From: Leptospira selangorensis
GTDB taxonomy: Bacteria > Spirochaetota > Leptospiria > Leptospirales > Leptospiraceae
Reading direction: 5' to 3'
Assembly (NCBI RefSeq): GCF_004769405.1
Contig: NZ_RQES01000016.1
Coordinates: forward strand, 1-64,000
DNA: 64,000 nt
Shown: positions 33,709-42,104 of the stretch, one piece after another
Position numbering within the stretch: the stretch's first letter is position 1
How the letters are laid out: the number at the start of each line of letters is the position of its first letter
The notes under the pieces: generated by a model
Database searches by the model: none
The model's input: only the letters and a program-made list of their open reading frames with translations
Told to the model about the DNA's origin: nothing
Made by a program: the position numbers and the translations under genes

Positions 33709-35163
33709 TTCCAAAAATCTAACTAGTTGATCTCTTTGAGAAGAAGAAAGTCCCAGCACATACTGTTTACTTCTTTCCGCTTCTCCTCCATGCCATAGAA
33801 CGGCTTCCATAAAACTTTCAGCTCTTCCATCATGCAATAATTGTAATGTTCCATTTACTTCGGAAACTAAGCCGATTCCCCAGAGAGGAGGAGTTCTCCA
33901 TTCTTTTCCGGAGGCCAAATGATCCGATCTTCCATCATTAAGACCTTCTCCCATATCATGTAATAAAAGATCAGTATACGGTCGGATTATTTGTCCTGAT
34001 ATTTCGGGTGCTCCGGAAATATTTCCAGTTAGTAATTTGGAAATATGGCAAGAACTACATCCGGCTTGAAAGAAGATCTTTTTCCCGGCAATGGTTTCGG
34101 AAGAAGAAGGTGACCTTCTCGCAGGAACCGCGATCAGCCTCATATACTTTACCATCATATCTATTTTAGCAGGATTCAATTCAGGCAAGTTGCCATGAGG
34201 AGAAGAATCACATGCGGTTTGAGCGGATGTGCAGTTTTTAAAAGGAAAAAGAGGACTGGTCACTCCTATATCTTCTAAAAATGCGCGAGAGCCTTGTTGT
34301 TTCAAATTGGGTTCGTTTGATTTCCAACCGAATCTGCCTATCTTATTGGTTCCCGTCGCAATATCAGGAACCGAATTCACTCTTCCTGAGATCCCATCGA
34401 AATTGGAATCATATTCATCTTGTAAAGATAACAAAGTTTCATCAGGGATCGCTTCTAATAATCCCATTCCGATTACCTTAGAAGTATTTCTGAGAGAATA
34501 TATTTCTCCGTCCGAGGCAAGGGGACCGTAATTTAGATTGGAAAATTCTATTTTAGGCTTTCTTAATGTATATGGAGTTCCATCCTTGAAAACTCCTTCG
34601 ACCTGGGAATAAGAAACGGACACCTTTCCTTCTGCGGGAACACCGCTCAAGGAGAAGGGTTGGAATTGCCCTCCATAATTCGGATCGTTACTAAGTCTGA
34701 CTAACGCGGTTAGCATAGTTTCAGTCGGTCCAGAAGGAACTTTTCCTATTCCATTTCCCACATGACAGGCTAAACAGGAATTTGCATTGAATAGAGGTCC
34801 GAGTCCTCTTCTATCTATTTGTCCTGAGCTGGAGTTTTCCCAAGGAACCTCAAAGACGGATTGGCCCACCGTAAAATCTGAAATTTTGTCCAAAGGAAGT
34901 CCCGGTGCAAATTGTAAATAAGCCCTCGAAGTAAAATCGTAAGAGGTCATACCTTTGCCTCCGGACAATTCTTCTCCTTCTTCATATTCCCAGGGATCTA
35001 ACTTGCTTCCGGAAACGGAAACCAAGGGATAGATTTCCGAAAATCCGCAAGCCGGATCTTGAAGGTTACAATTCCCATTTCCAAAAACTTGTTTCCCGAT
35101 CTCGGAACATCCTATTAAGGAAATGGAAAATAGGAATATGGATCTTTTTATAATAAGTGGCAC
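33700..35163 (-). CDS. Di-haem oxidoreductase lipoprotein (DHOR / putative peroxidase family)
   Basis: A lipoprotein of about 487 residues from the GTG chosen here; the frame extends upstream to 35208 into the preceding gene, but only the GTG gives a proper signal peptide with lipobox LIGC (Cys19). Two c-type haem sites are present: SCLACH (about 129-134) and GCSSCH in the second half. The fold and spacing match the di-haem oxidoreductase family related to MauG and cytochrome c peroxidase. Expected to face the periplasm on a lipid anchor and transfer electrons. It starts 5 nt after the RCC1-repeat lipoprotein gene, so both are co-translated. Confidence 0.87.
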   Translation of the reverse strand: MPLIIKRSIFLFSISLIGCSEIGKQVFGNGNCNLQDPACGFSEIYPLVSVSGSKLDPWEYEEGEELSGGKGMTSYDFTSRAYLQFAPGLPLDKISDFTVGQSVFEVPWENSSSGQIDRRGLGPLFNANSCLACHVGNGIGKVPSGPTETMLTALVRLSNDPNYGGQFQPFSLSGVPAEGKVSVSYSQVEGVFKDGTPYTLRKPKIEFSNLNYGPLASDGEIYSLRNTSKVIGMGLLEAIPDETLLSLQDEYDSNFDGISGRVNSVPDIATGTNKIGRFGWKSNEPNLKQQGSRAFLEDIGVTSPLFPFKNCTSAQTACDSSPHGNLPELNPAKIDMMVKYMRLIAVPARRSPSSSETIAGKKIFFQAGCSSCHISKLLTGNISGAPEISGQIIRPYTDLLLHDMGEGLNDGRSDHLASGKEWRTPPLWGIGLVSEVNGTLQLLHDGRAESFMEAVLWHGGEAERSKQYVLGLSSSQRDQLVRFLESL

Positions 35164-35168
35164 TATTC

Positions 35169-36656
35169 TTATGGAAATGTTAAAGCAACTGGGGTCTTGG
35201 CAGCCCAAGAATCTTGCAGATCAGACCTTCCTAAAGAACCTCTAAAATTCCAACCCCAACCATAAACGGAACTATCAGGCAATAATACAAAACCGTGAAG
35301 AGCTCCGATCCCTAAGCTGGATCCTTTAGCGATCCCGACTACGCTTAAGTTTGGTTCGGTAACTTTAGTAGCAGCGTCCGGATTTCCTAGGTTGCCTTGT
35401 CCATTTTCTCCCCAACCTTGGATACTTCCGTCGGAGAGTAGGGCAAAACTTTGGGTCCCGCCTGCGAATACTCGAATAGCATTCGTTATATTATTTACTT
35501 GTAATGGAGTATTTTTAGGACTGTCTTGGTTCCCCAAACCCAGCTGACCACTTGCATTTAATCCCCAGGCAAAAACTGTCCCGTCGCTTTTTAATGCGAG
35601 AATATGATCTCTCCCATTCGCTATATGTTTTACACCGGTAAGTCCTGGAACCTTTGCGGGAGTTGAGGTAATTGCAGTCGCAGTGGAAGTAGTTCCATTT
35701 CCTAAATTTCCATACTGGTTTCTTCCCCAAACATAAACGTCACCGTTTGAATCTAGGGCGGCGGAATGTTGGGAACCTGCAATTACTTGGATGATATTAG
35801 TAAGCCCGACCACGGTCACAGGATTGGAAGAAACTGTCGTAGTGGTAATTGCCGGATCTGCATTTCCTAATTGGCCCACATTATTTTGTCCGAATGAGAC
35901 TACTGTTCCGTCAGACTTAAGGATTACTGCGTGATTGAAACCGAATGCTCCCATAACAGCATCTGTGATCCCTGGAACTTCTGTAGGAGGTGTTTGTGCA
36001 GCCGGATTTCCTGCGGTCCCAACTGCAGGTTCAGTTGTGTTTCCGAGGCCTAATTGTCCTTGGGCATTTGCTCCCCAAGTATACACTTTTCCATCGTCTT
36101 TGATCGCTAATGAATTGTTTTGATTAAATGAAAGGCTTACGATCCCTGAGATAGAAGTGAGTTTTACTATATTCGGATTGCTTGTATCTCCTTCCGAAAA
36201 TCCGGTCCCTAATTGGCCTTTATTGTTTCTTCCGCAGATATAAACGGATCCATTTATTATAAATCCTGAATGTGATCCTCCCGCAGTTAGTTTGTTCCCG
36301 AAATAGAAGGAGACGGATTTTTCAAGTACGTTACCTTCTTCACTCGTTAAAACTACTTTGAGTGTGTTTTGTCCTCTTTTCGGTTTAAGGTTGGATACTT
36401 GGAATTCAGTGGTTTCACCTTCCACTTCCGTTTCCTTGTTTTCGTTCAGAAACACTTCGTAGTTCCCGGAGCTTGCGCTTCCGATCCCCAGGTCGAACTG
36501 ATAAACGGATAGAATTTCTCCTTCGGAGGGGGAGGTAATCTCGAAATTGGAGCTAATAGTGGAGGCAGTTCCACCTAAAAGCCCCATTGGGGTTTTGGAG
36601 GAAGAGTTGGAGCAGGTCCATAGGAATAGAAAAACTAGGGGCAATAGGCGTTTCAT
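35169..36656 (-). CDS. RCC1-repeat lipoprotein (seven-bladed propeller)
   Basis: A 495-residue lipoprotein with signal peptide and lipobox ending in Cys15 (LFLWTC). An N-terminal Ig-like region (about 35-120) is followed by seven RCC1 repeats recognisable from their WG-N--GQLG cores, e.g. VYTWGANAQGQLGLG, VYVWGRNQYGNLGNG and VFAWGLNASGQLGLG. Seven repeats are the number needed for a complete RCC1 propeller, usually a protein-binding platform. It is the first gene of a two-gene unit with the di-haem oxidoreductase, which may be its partner at the membrane surface. The function is unknown. Confidence 0.88.
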   Translation of the reverse strand: MKRLLPLVFLFLWTCSNSSSKTPMGLLGGTASTISSNFEITSPSEGEILSVYQFDLGIGSASSGNYEVFLNENKETEVEGETTEFQVSNLKPKRGQNTLKVVLTSEEGNVLEKSVSFYFGNKLTAGGSHSGFIINGSVYICGRNNKGQLGTGFSEGDTSNPNIVKLTSISGIVSLSFNQNNSLAIKDDGKVYTWGANAQGQLGLGNTTEPAVGTAGNPAAQTPPTEVPGITDAVMGAFGFNHAVILKSDGTVVSFGQNNVGQLGNADPAITTTTVSSNPVTVVGLTNIIQVIAGSQHSAALDSNGDVYVWGRNQYGNLGNGTTSTATAITSTPAKVPGLTGVKHIANGRDHILALKSDGTVFAWGLNASGQLGLGNQDSPKNTPLQVNNITNAIRVFAGGTQSFALLSDGSIQGWGENGQGNLGNPDAATKVTEPNLSVVGIAKGSSLGIGALHGFVLLPDSSVYGWGWNFRGSLGRSDLQDSWAAKTPVALTFP

Positions 36657-36783
36657 GGCATTCTCTCTAGATAATGAATCTAAGTCTCAATATCAAAAAT
36701 ACCAAAATCGAAAGAATCCACTTTTGGTCAATCCATTAAAAACGCTCATTTTCGAGTGAAAATTAGGAGAGAAGGGCAGAAGT

Positions 36784-37371
36784 TTAGGTTTTGGACTCCT
36801 TCTTCTTCCATGTGATTGCATCTATCCTCTTTTGGGATTGGGAGTCTGAGATGAGAATATCCAACCTTTTAAGCCTAGTTTCTTCCCTTTTGGGACTGAT
36901 CACCCACCAAATGGCAGTTCGCTGGTAATAAGGTGCCTGGCTTTTAAAGAACTCCCAGGCCTTTGTATTTTTTTGGAATTGTTTTTTAAAAATAGAAGGT
37001 AGTTCTATCTTATCCTGTTCGAATGAATATTGCGCGGTCTTTTTCTTTTCAGAATGGAATGCTTGTAGTCCGGACTCTTGGACTAAACCTTCCTGGATCA
37101 ACTCTTGGATACGTTTAATATTGACCTTGCTCCAAATACTTCCGGTTTTTCTGGGAGTAAAGCGAGCAGTATAACTATCCTCGTCTATGCTCTTTCGGAT
37201 CCCATCTATCCAACCGAAACATAATGCCTGATCTATTGCCTCTCCATAAAGAATTCCTTTTTTGGAGGACTTTATTTTATAAAAGCCTAGAAGAAGTTCC
37301 GTTTCTTTTTTATAATTTTTGGAAAGCCAGGAACGGAATTCCTTTCCGGTCTTAAAGAACTTTGGTATCAT
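36784..37371 (-). CDS. YdeI/OmpD-associated family protein
   Basis: A 195-residue cytoplasmic protein matching the YdeI family: an N-terminal region with FRSWLSKNYKKETELLLGFYK, the signature YGEAIDQALCFGWIDGIRKSID, FTPRKTGSIWSKVN, and a helical C-terminus with RTAIWWVISPKREETR. Family members occur widely; some have been linked to resistance against antimicrobial peptides, but the molecular role is not known. The gene is monocistronic and diverges from the metallo-hydrolase lipoprotein gene. The roughly 125-nt spacer after its stop shows no clear terminator. Confidence 0.82.
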   Translation of the reverse strand: MIPKFFKTGKEFRSWLSKNYKKETELLLGFYKIKSSKKGILYGEAIDQALCFGWIDGIRKSIDEDSYTARFTPRKTGSIWSKVNIKRIQELIQEGLVQESGLQAFHSEKKKTAQYSFEQDKIELPSIFKKQFQKNTKAWEFFKSQAPYYQRTAIWWVISPKREETRLKRLDILISDSQSQKRIDAITWKKKESKT

Positions 37372-37439
37372 TAGGAATTTCTACTTGGCAGAAGTTTGAA
37401 GTGTATGTTAGTTTATGAAAGTTATTTTCGGTAGGTAGC

Positions 37440-38459
37440 ATGAGTATAAGAGGTTCCAGGTCCAGTTTTTTTAGTCTTTTGACTGCGGTCTTATTAATGC
37501 AGAATTGTCTGACTTCTTCCGCAAATATCCAGGACTATAAGGAACATTTTATAGGAAATGATCCCAAGGATCTTTCTTCAGAGATCCCAAAGGGAAAAGT
37601 AAGAGCGGTATTTTTAGGTACTAGCTCCATTCTATTGGATGATGGAGAGACTCAGATTTTGACGGATGGATTTTTTTCCAGGCCTTCTCTTTTTAGAACC
37701 ATGTTCTCTAAAATTTCTTCGGATGAACAAGAGATTAAATACGTTATGCTACTTGCGGGTATTAAACGTTTAAAAGGGATCTTGGTATGCCATTCTCATT
37801 ACGACCATTCTATGGATTCTCCTTTTATCGCTAAGGAAACCGGAGCGAAATTATACGGTTCTCTTTCTACCATCCAAATCGGAAAAGGGGGAGGGTTGCC
37901 TGATGAACAATTGGCATTATTCCAACCCGGGAAAAAGATCCAGATAGGTAAGTTTAAGATCACTGTGTTGAATTCTAAACATACTCCTCCTTTTAAAATT
38001 TTAGGAAAAACGAATGCTGCCGATCCGAATAGACCGGATCTAACAGAGGCTCTTTCTCAACCAGCTAAGGCGGAAGATTATATAGAGGGCGGGACCTACG
38101 ATTTTTTAGTAGAACAGGGAAAACATTCCATCTTAATTAAAGGAAGTACGAATTATATAGAAAACGCTTGGGAAGGTCTAAAGGCGGACGTTCTGTTTTT
38201 AGGGATTGCAATGCTCGGTAAACAGGAAGAAGAATTTAGGTCGAAATATTACGAAGAAACGGTGACAAAAACTTCTCCTAAGATGGTGATCCCGGTGCAT
38301 TGGGATAATTTTTTCAAACCCTTAAGTTCGCCATTGGAACCTAATTTAAGCCTGGGAGACGATGTGAAAACCGGTATGGAATATATGATACGTAAAACTT
38401 CCCAGGATGGGATCCAGTTTAAGATCCTAAGAGGTTTCGAGAGCATTCTGTTATTTTAA
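37440..38459 (+). CDS. Metallo-beta-lactamase-fold lipoprotein
   Basis: A 339-residue protein with a signal peptide ending in lipobox LMQNC (Cys23) and a metallo-beta-lactamase fold. The metal motif HSHYDHSMD (about 118-126) and later His residues (HTPPF, PVHWDNFF) can bind two metals. The UlaG-like order and the poor fit to class B lactamases suggest a phosphodiesterase or lactonase type hydrolase at the periplasmic membrane face rather than antibiotic resistance. It is followed by the questin-oxidase-like gene 36 nt downstream. Confidence 0.83.
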   Translation: MSIRGSRSSFFSLLTAVLLMQNCLTSSANIQDYKEHFIGNDPKDLSSEIPKGKVRAVFLGTSSILLDDGETQILTDGFFSRPSLFRTMFSKISSDEQEIKYVMLLAGIKRLKGILVCHSHYDHSMDSPFIAKETGAKLYGSLSTIQIGKGGGLPDEQLALFQPGKKIQIGKFKITVLNSKHTPPFKILGKTNAADPNRPDLTEALSQPAKAEDYIEGGTYDFLVEQGKHSILIKGSTNYIENAWEGLKADVLFLGIAMLGKQEEEFRSKYYEETVTKTSPKMVIPVHWDNFFKPLSSPLEPNLSLGDDVKTGMEYMIRKTSQDGIQFKILRGFESILLF

Positions 38460-38495
38460 TATACTGGTTCGTAAGGATCAAGGCGGCTATGCTAT

Positions 38496-39545
38496 ATGGA
38501 AGAAGAGGATACGATGGAGAAAGTTTTAGAATATTTAGAACCTTATGGTCCTGATCTAAAAAACGGACTCAGTAATCATGCCCCAATGGCTTGTGAGGCA
38601 TTGCTTACCATGGGGAAAAGAGAAAGTATTTTCCCTTGGTTGGAACGGTATGGAAACCAATTCTTAGAAAAAAAGAAACCTAGAAACAAAATCTACAGCG
38701 GAGATTGGAAAGACTTCCTGGGAATTCCGGATACATATCCTGAATGGGAAAACTTTTTTAACTCAGAGCTGGAAGAAGGTCCCTGGCAAAAAACGATTTC
38801 TGAATGGGCGGTCAAACTTGCTCCTGGGATTTGTGCAGACGCTACACATGGAGTGATCCGCACAGGACATGCGGTCAGAAGTTTGACTAGAAAAGAATCC
38901 AGACGTAGAAGGAGAGAACTTGCTTCCGGATTAGCAGTTTGGGCCTCTAGTTATTTGGAATTGCCTACTTCTTTTGATTCTTTGCTGGGTCTACAGCCGG
39001 AAGACGCTATACAAAAAGTGGACTTTGTTCCGAATGAATTTAAAAACTTTTCGGGCACAATCGTTTCTTCTCTGCAGGGATTAGGAGATTATGATCATTT
39101 TTCTCCCGTGATCGGATATCTAAACGTTTCTAATCGACCTGAAGAAATTATCTCAGGCTTATCGGAAGGATTTTCCAGAGTAGTGTTGAATAATGTGGAA
39201 GATAATCTATCCGCGATCGTTTTTATCCATTCTGTGACTAGTGTTTCCGCTCTCAGAAGTATATTGCCTTTTCTGAATGAATATGAAAAAAAGTCGGTCT
39301 TAAGATATTCATGGCAGTCGGGAGCGGCTTTATTTTCAGCATTCGGTAAAAAGTTAAATCTGGAACTTCCTGAAAGATTAGAAAAAGAATCCAGAGAGGA
39401 AATGATAAACGGAGCAATCGAGCATGGAGACGAACATGCGATCAAATTTACGGAAGTATGTTTGAAGGAGTATGAATTCAATCCTTCTCCTGCATATTAT
39501 GCTGCCGCTAGTTTGGCTAGAAAGTTTTTAGAACCTTTGTCTTAA
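38496..39545 (+). CDS. Questin oxidase-like protein
   Basis: A 349-residue soluble helical protein. The N-terminal pattern GLSNHAPMACEALLTMG and the central DATHGVIRTGHAVRSL match the questin oxidase-like family, named after a fungal Baeyer-Villiger-type enzyme of polyketide metabolism and also found in many bacteria without known function. The conserved His residues may bind substrate or a metal. It may be co-transcribed with the preceding metallo-hydrolase gene. Its 3' end overlaps that of the convergent AlkB-like gene by 4 nt. Confidence 0.72.
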   Translation: MEEEDTMEKVLEYLEPYGPDLKNGLSNHAPMACEALLTMGKRESIFPWLERYGNQFLEKKKPRNKIYSGDWKDFLGIPDTYPEWENFFNSELEEGPWQKTISEWAVKLAPGICADATHGVIRTGHAVRSLTRKESRRRRRELASGLAVWASSYLELPTSFDSLLGLQPEDAIQKVDFVPNEFKNFSGTIVSSLQGLGDYDHFSPVIGYLNVSNRPEEIISGLSEGFSRVVLNNVEDNLSAIVFIHSVTSVSALRSILPFLNEYEKKSVLRYSWQSGAALFSAFGKKLNLELPERLEKESREEMINGAIEHGDEHAIKFTEVCLKEYEFNPSPAYYAAASLARKFLEPLS

Positions 39546-40141
39546 TGGCGCATGGTTCTAAAAGTCAGATTTATTCTGGGTTGTTTGATCGATTTTGTTT
39601 TAGGAAGACTATGCAGCCAAGATTCTTGGGCTCCTCGCATAACTAATAAACTTCCATGTTCTAAGATTAACGAAATCTGTTCTTTTGTGGACTTATGTTT
39701 GAAGTAAAATTTTCTTTCCGCTCCAAATGATAAAGAAGCGATTACGGAATTTTTCCCCAAGGCTTTTTCATCGTCGCTATGCCAGGCCATCCCTTCTTCT
39801 CCATTATTATACAAATTGAGTAAGCAGGAATTAAATTTAGTTTCAGTGATTTCTTCCATTAAACTTTTGAGCTCCGAAAGTTCTTTTGTCCAAGGTAAGG
39901 CTTTTTTGGTGGTGTTTGAATATGTGTATTCATAATCTGAATCTCCGAACCAGGCTACTTTTCTTTTAGTGGTTATATGTTTTCCGTAAATTATAGCCTC
40001 GTCGTTCTTCCAAGGGATGTCCTCAAGTAAAATTTTTAGAAGACTGTCCGAAGCACTCTTAGCAAGGATCGTCCCGTAATACGTTACGATTCCCTGATAA
40101 GGAAGTAAGTTCCTCTGCCTTTCCGATTCAAACAGTTCCAT
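39542..40141 (-). CDS. alkB: AlkB-like 2OG-Fe(II) dioxygenase
   Basis: A 199-residue AlkB-family protein, last gene of the alkylation-damage operon. AlkB enzymes oxidatively remove methyl groups from 1-methyladenine and 3-methylcytosine in DNA and RNA. The substrate-recognition lid (GDSDYEYTYSN), the iron site (AWHSDDE and LHSLPK) and the 2-oxoglutarate-binding Arg in PRINLTFR are visible. The start overlaps the end of the stand-alone Ada zinc-domain gene by 14 nt, so translation is coupled. Length and motifs agree with the ALKBH2/3-like group rather than E. coli AlkB itself. Confidence 0.88.
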   Translation of the reverse strand: MELFESERQRNLLPYQGIVTYYGTILAKSASDSLLKILLEDIPWKNDEAIIYGKHITTKRKVAWFGDSDYEYTYSNTTKKALPWTKELSELKSLMEEITETKFNSCLLNLYNNGEEGMAWHSDDEKALGKNSVIASLSFGAERKFYFKHKSTKEQISLILEHGSLLVMRGAQESWLHSLPKTKSIKQPRINLTFRTMRH

Positions 40142-40373
40142 TTTTCCAAACTTTATATTTTTCTTTTAAACAATGCCTGCAAGGTCTGAACCCTAAATGG
40201 ATCGCTTCTTTTTCAGAAGTAAAGAAAATACGATTTTGTTTATTCATTCTTTTGCCTGAATTACAAGAAAGAGTTCCGTAAATTTTTAGTTTCAAATTTC
40301 CAGCCAAAGCTAATTTCTTTTTTCGAATCAAAGATCTTATTTCTTGTGATTGAAATTGGGAATGAAGAAGCAT
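40128..40373 (-). CDS. Stand-alone Ada-type zinc-binding domain
   Basis: An 81-residue protein consisting only of the domain that forms the N-terminus of E. coli Ada. The matching features are IYGTLSC, then NRIFFTSEKEAIHLGFRPCRHC. Three Cys of the usual four are clear; the position of Ada Cys38, the methyl acceptor, appears to be Gly or Thr, so phosphotriester repair as in E. coli Ada may be lost or changed, leaving DNA or metal binding. It is tightly coupled to the oxygenase gene before it (sharing one base) and to the AlkB gene after it. Encoding this domain apart from the AraC and methyltransferase parts is unusual. Confidence 0.78.
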   Translation of the reverse strand: MLLHSQFQSQEIRSLIRKKKLALAGNLKLKIYGTLSCNSGKRMNKQNRIFFTSEKEAIHLGFRPCRHCLKEKYKVWKNGTV

Positions 40374-41077
40374 TAAGATACCGCGTAGTGAAAGATTATA
40401 CCCAAAGTATGTCTGTTTCCACTATGAACTTCGCTGACTCCATGTTTTACCTGAGATCTATAATATCCTTTTACTCCTTTGACTGGGAAAAAGTCAGTAG
40501 TGAATATGATCATATCTCCTCTTTCAGGACGGAACACTATCGGTTTAGATTGAGCTCTTGGTCTGGATTGAGTTAATACAAATTCGCCTCCTTCATAGTC
40601 TTTATCTGGCTCATTTAGGAAGAATGCTAATTGGATCGGAAAATAAATATCTCCGTATAGATCTTGGTGAAGAGTATTAAATCCTCCTTTTCCGTATTTG
40701 AGCAAAAGACTTGTAGGTTGAGTTTGTCCCTTCTCTTTGCATAGATCTTGAAAAGTATTCAAATCGAGTGGAAATCTGTTATTAATTCCCAGATTTTCCA
40801 TCCATTGGTTCGCTAATGGAGAAAGTTTTGGATAGATTTCCTTTTTGATCTTAGTGATTTGTTCTGGTTCTGGGTTTTTGAAATATTTATATTCTCCGGA
40901 ACCAAAACGATATTTTTCCATCACCACAGTTTTACGAAATAGATCTGATTGATCGTAGGAAGAGATCCATTCCGAACAACTTGCCTCATCTAATACTTTC
41001 TTTTGAAGGACGGCACCAGAAGAATTCAAGTTTTCTAATAGACTATGCCAATTTAATTTTAAAAAGTCCGGGTTCAC
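40373..41077 (-). CDS. 2OG-Fe(II) oxygenase of the Ada-operon type
   Basis: A 234-residue 2-oxoglutarate and iron dependent oxygenase (Oxygenase-NA-like). The iron ligands are in LHQDLYGD (His-x-Asp) and VKHGVSEV, and the 2-oxoglutarate-binding Arg is in GNRHTLGIIFH. It is not AlkB-like in its N-terminal half. Relatives are often encoded beside ada and alkB, suggesting a role in alkylation repair, though the substrate is not established to my knowledge. It overlaps the methyltransferase gene by 4 nt. Confidence 0.85.
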   Translation of the reverse strand: MNPDFLKLNWHSLLENLNSSGAVLQKKVLDEASCSEWISSYDQSDLFRKTVVMEKYRFGSGEYKYFKNPEPEQITKIKKEIYPKLSPLANQWMENLGINNRFPLDLNTFQDLCKEKGQTQPTSLLLKYGKGGFNTLHQDLYGDIYFPIQLAFFLNEPDKDYEGGEFVLTQSRPRAQSKPIVFRPERGDMIIFTTDFFPVKGVKGYYRSQVKHGVSEVHSGNRHTLGIIFHYAVS

Positions 41078-41934
41078 AGATCATTCCTGTTTACCAGATC
41101 CGTCTTGGCAGCTTCCCAGCCGATCATCGCAACTTTACGAGAATCTCCCCAATGGTATTCTCCAAACTCTCCGGAAGAACGGATGATTCTATGACAAGGG
41201 ATTAGAAATGCTACAGGATTATTACCAATCGCAGTTCCTATGGCTCTAGTTGCCTTAGGATTTCCCATTTGTTCTCCTATCTGCCCGTAGGTGGAAAGTT
41301 TCCCCATCGGGACTTTTAAAAGAGTTTCCCATACTTTGAGTTGGAAGTCGGTTCCCTTAAGATGCAACTTTATCTTACCCAGCTGGCTCCAATCATGAGT
41401 GAATATGAACAATGCATTCTGTTGGATCATATCTACGGTCTGATTATATGTTGCGTTCGGAAAGATGGATTTTAATTCTTGGAATACCTTCTTCTCATTT
41501 TCGGAAAATGAAATATAACAAATTCCTTTTGGTGTAGAAGCCACAAGTAATCTTCCAAAAGGGCTCTCGGCATAACTATAATTAATCGAAAGATCCTTTC
41601 CTCCGTTCTTGTACTCACCCGGAGTCATTCCTTCTATATTCACAAATAGATCATGCAATCTACCTGTCCCGGAAAGTCCCGAATCCAGAGCTGTATCAAG
41701 CAAGGAGGAGCCATTTTCTTTTAATAAACCTTTTGCATATTCCAAGGTGGTGTATTGTAAGAACTTCTTTGGACTTACTCCTGCCCAGTCCGTAAACATT
41801 CTCTGGAAATGATGAGGGCTAAGTTTGAGTTTGCCGGCTACATCTTCCAAGTTTGGTTGTGTTTTGAAATTTTTACGAAGATAGAAGATCGCGTCTGCAA
41901 TCCTTTCGAAATCTGTGTTTTGTTGTCCTTTCAT
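41074..41934 (-). CDS. ada: AraC-HTH / O6-methylguanine-DNA methyltransferase fusion (Ada without zinc domain)
   Basis: A 286-residue protein with an AraC-type double helix-turn-helix (about 10-105; LSPHHFQRMF, then MTPGEY) and a C-terminal methyltransferase domain (about 115-275) whose acceptor Cys lies in NPVAFLIPCHRII. The methyltransferase part removes methyl groups from O6-methylguanine by suicide transfer. The Ada N-terminal zinc domain, which in E. coli converts the protein into an activator when methylated, is absent here but encoded separately two genes downstream. First gene of a four-gene operon. Control probably acts at the palindrome in its promoter. Confidence 0.9.
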   Translation of the reverse strand: MKGQQNTDFERIADAIFYLRKNFKTQPNLEDVAGKLKLSPHHFQRMFTDWAGVSPKKFLQYTTLEYAKGLLKENGSSLLDTALDSGLSGTGRLHDLFVNIEGMTPGEYKNGGKDLSINYSYAESPFGRLLVASTPKGICYISFSENEKKVFQELKSIFPNATYNQTVDMIQQNALFIFTHDWSQLGKIKLHLKGTDFQLKVWETLLKVPMGKLSTYGQIGEQMGNPKATRAIGTAIGNNPVAFLIPCHRIIRSSGEFGEYHWGDSRKVAMIGWEAAKTDLVNRNDL

Positions 41935-41983
41935 GGTCTTGGAGTATAGGTAAGAAAGAGTAAACTCGAAACCCGATACTTGC

Positions 41984-42008
41984 TATTTGTAATAAAATTA
42001 TACAAATA
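41984..42008 (-). promoter_or_regulatory. Inverted repeat over the promoter of the ada-like operon
   Basis: Perfect 8-bp arms TATTTGTA / TACAAATA with a 9-nt spacer lie 50 nt upstream of the first gene. On the minus strand a TATAAT -10 hexamer falls inside the repeat, so a protein bound here would directly affect initiation. The -35 region is not convincing, as expected for an activator-dependent promoter. Confidence 0.6.
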
Positions 42009-42014
42009 ATAAAA

Positions 42015-42046
42015 TTTTCCTAAAAGTTTTTTTATCTTTTAGAAAA
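42015..42046 (-). terminator. AT-rich hairpin after the protease gene
   Basis: CTAAAAG and CTTTTAG arms, extended by TTTTC / GAAAA, with a 9-nt T-rich loop. Together with a GC-rich stem at 42070-42087 (TCCGGG / CCCGGA) it occupies the space between the protease stop and the ada-like operon promoter. The pair probably ends the protease transcript; neither alone is a canonical terminator. Confidence 0.45.
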
Positions 42047-42104
42047 ATCAATTTGTATTGAGGGAGAGATCCGGGCCGAAACCCGGACTTAAAAGAGTGG
42101 AAAG

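Noticed and set aside
35164..35208. Upstream start for the di-haem protein within the RCC1-repeat gene
   Set aside because: It would place polar residues before the signal peptide; the GTG at 35163 gives a clean lipoprotein signal.
37440..38459. Beta-lactamase resistance gene
   Set aside because: The metallo-beta-lactamase fold is shared by many hydrolases; sequence pattern and lipoprotein signal do not match known lactamases.
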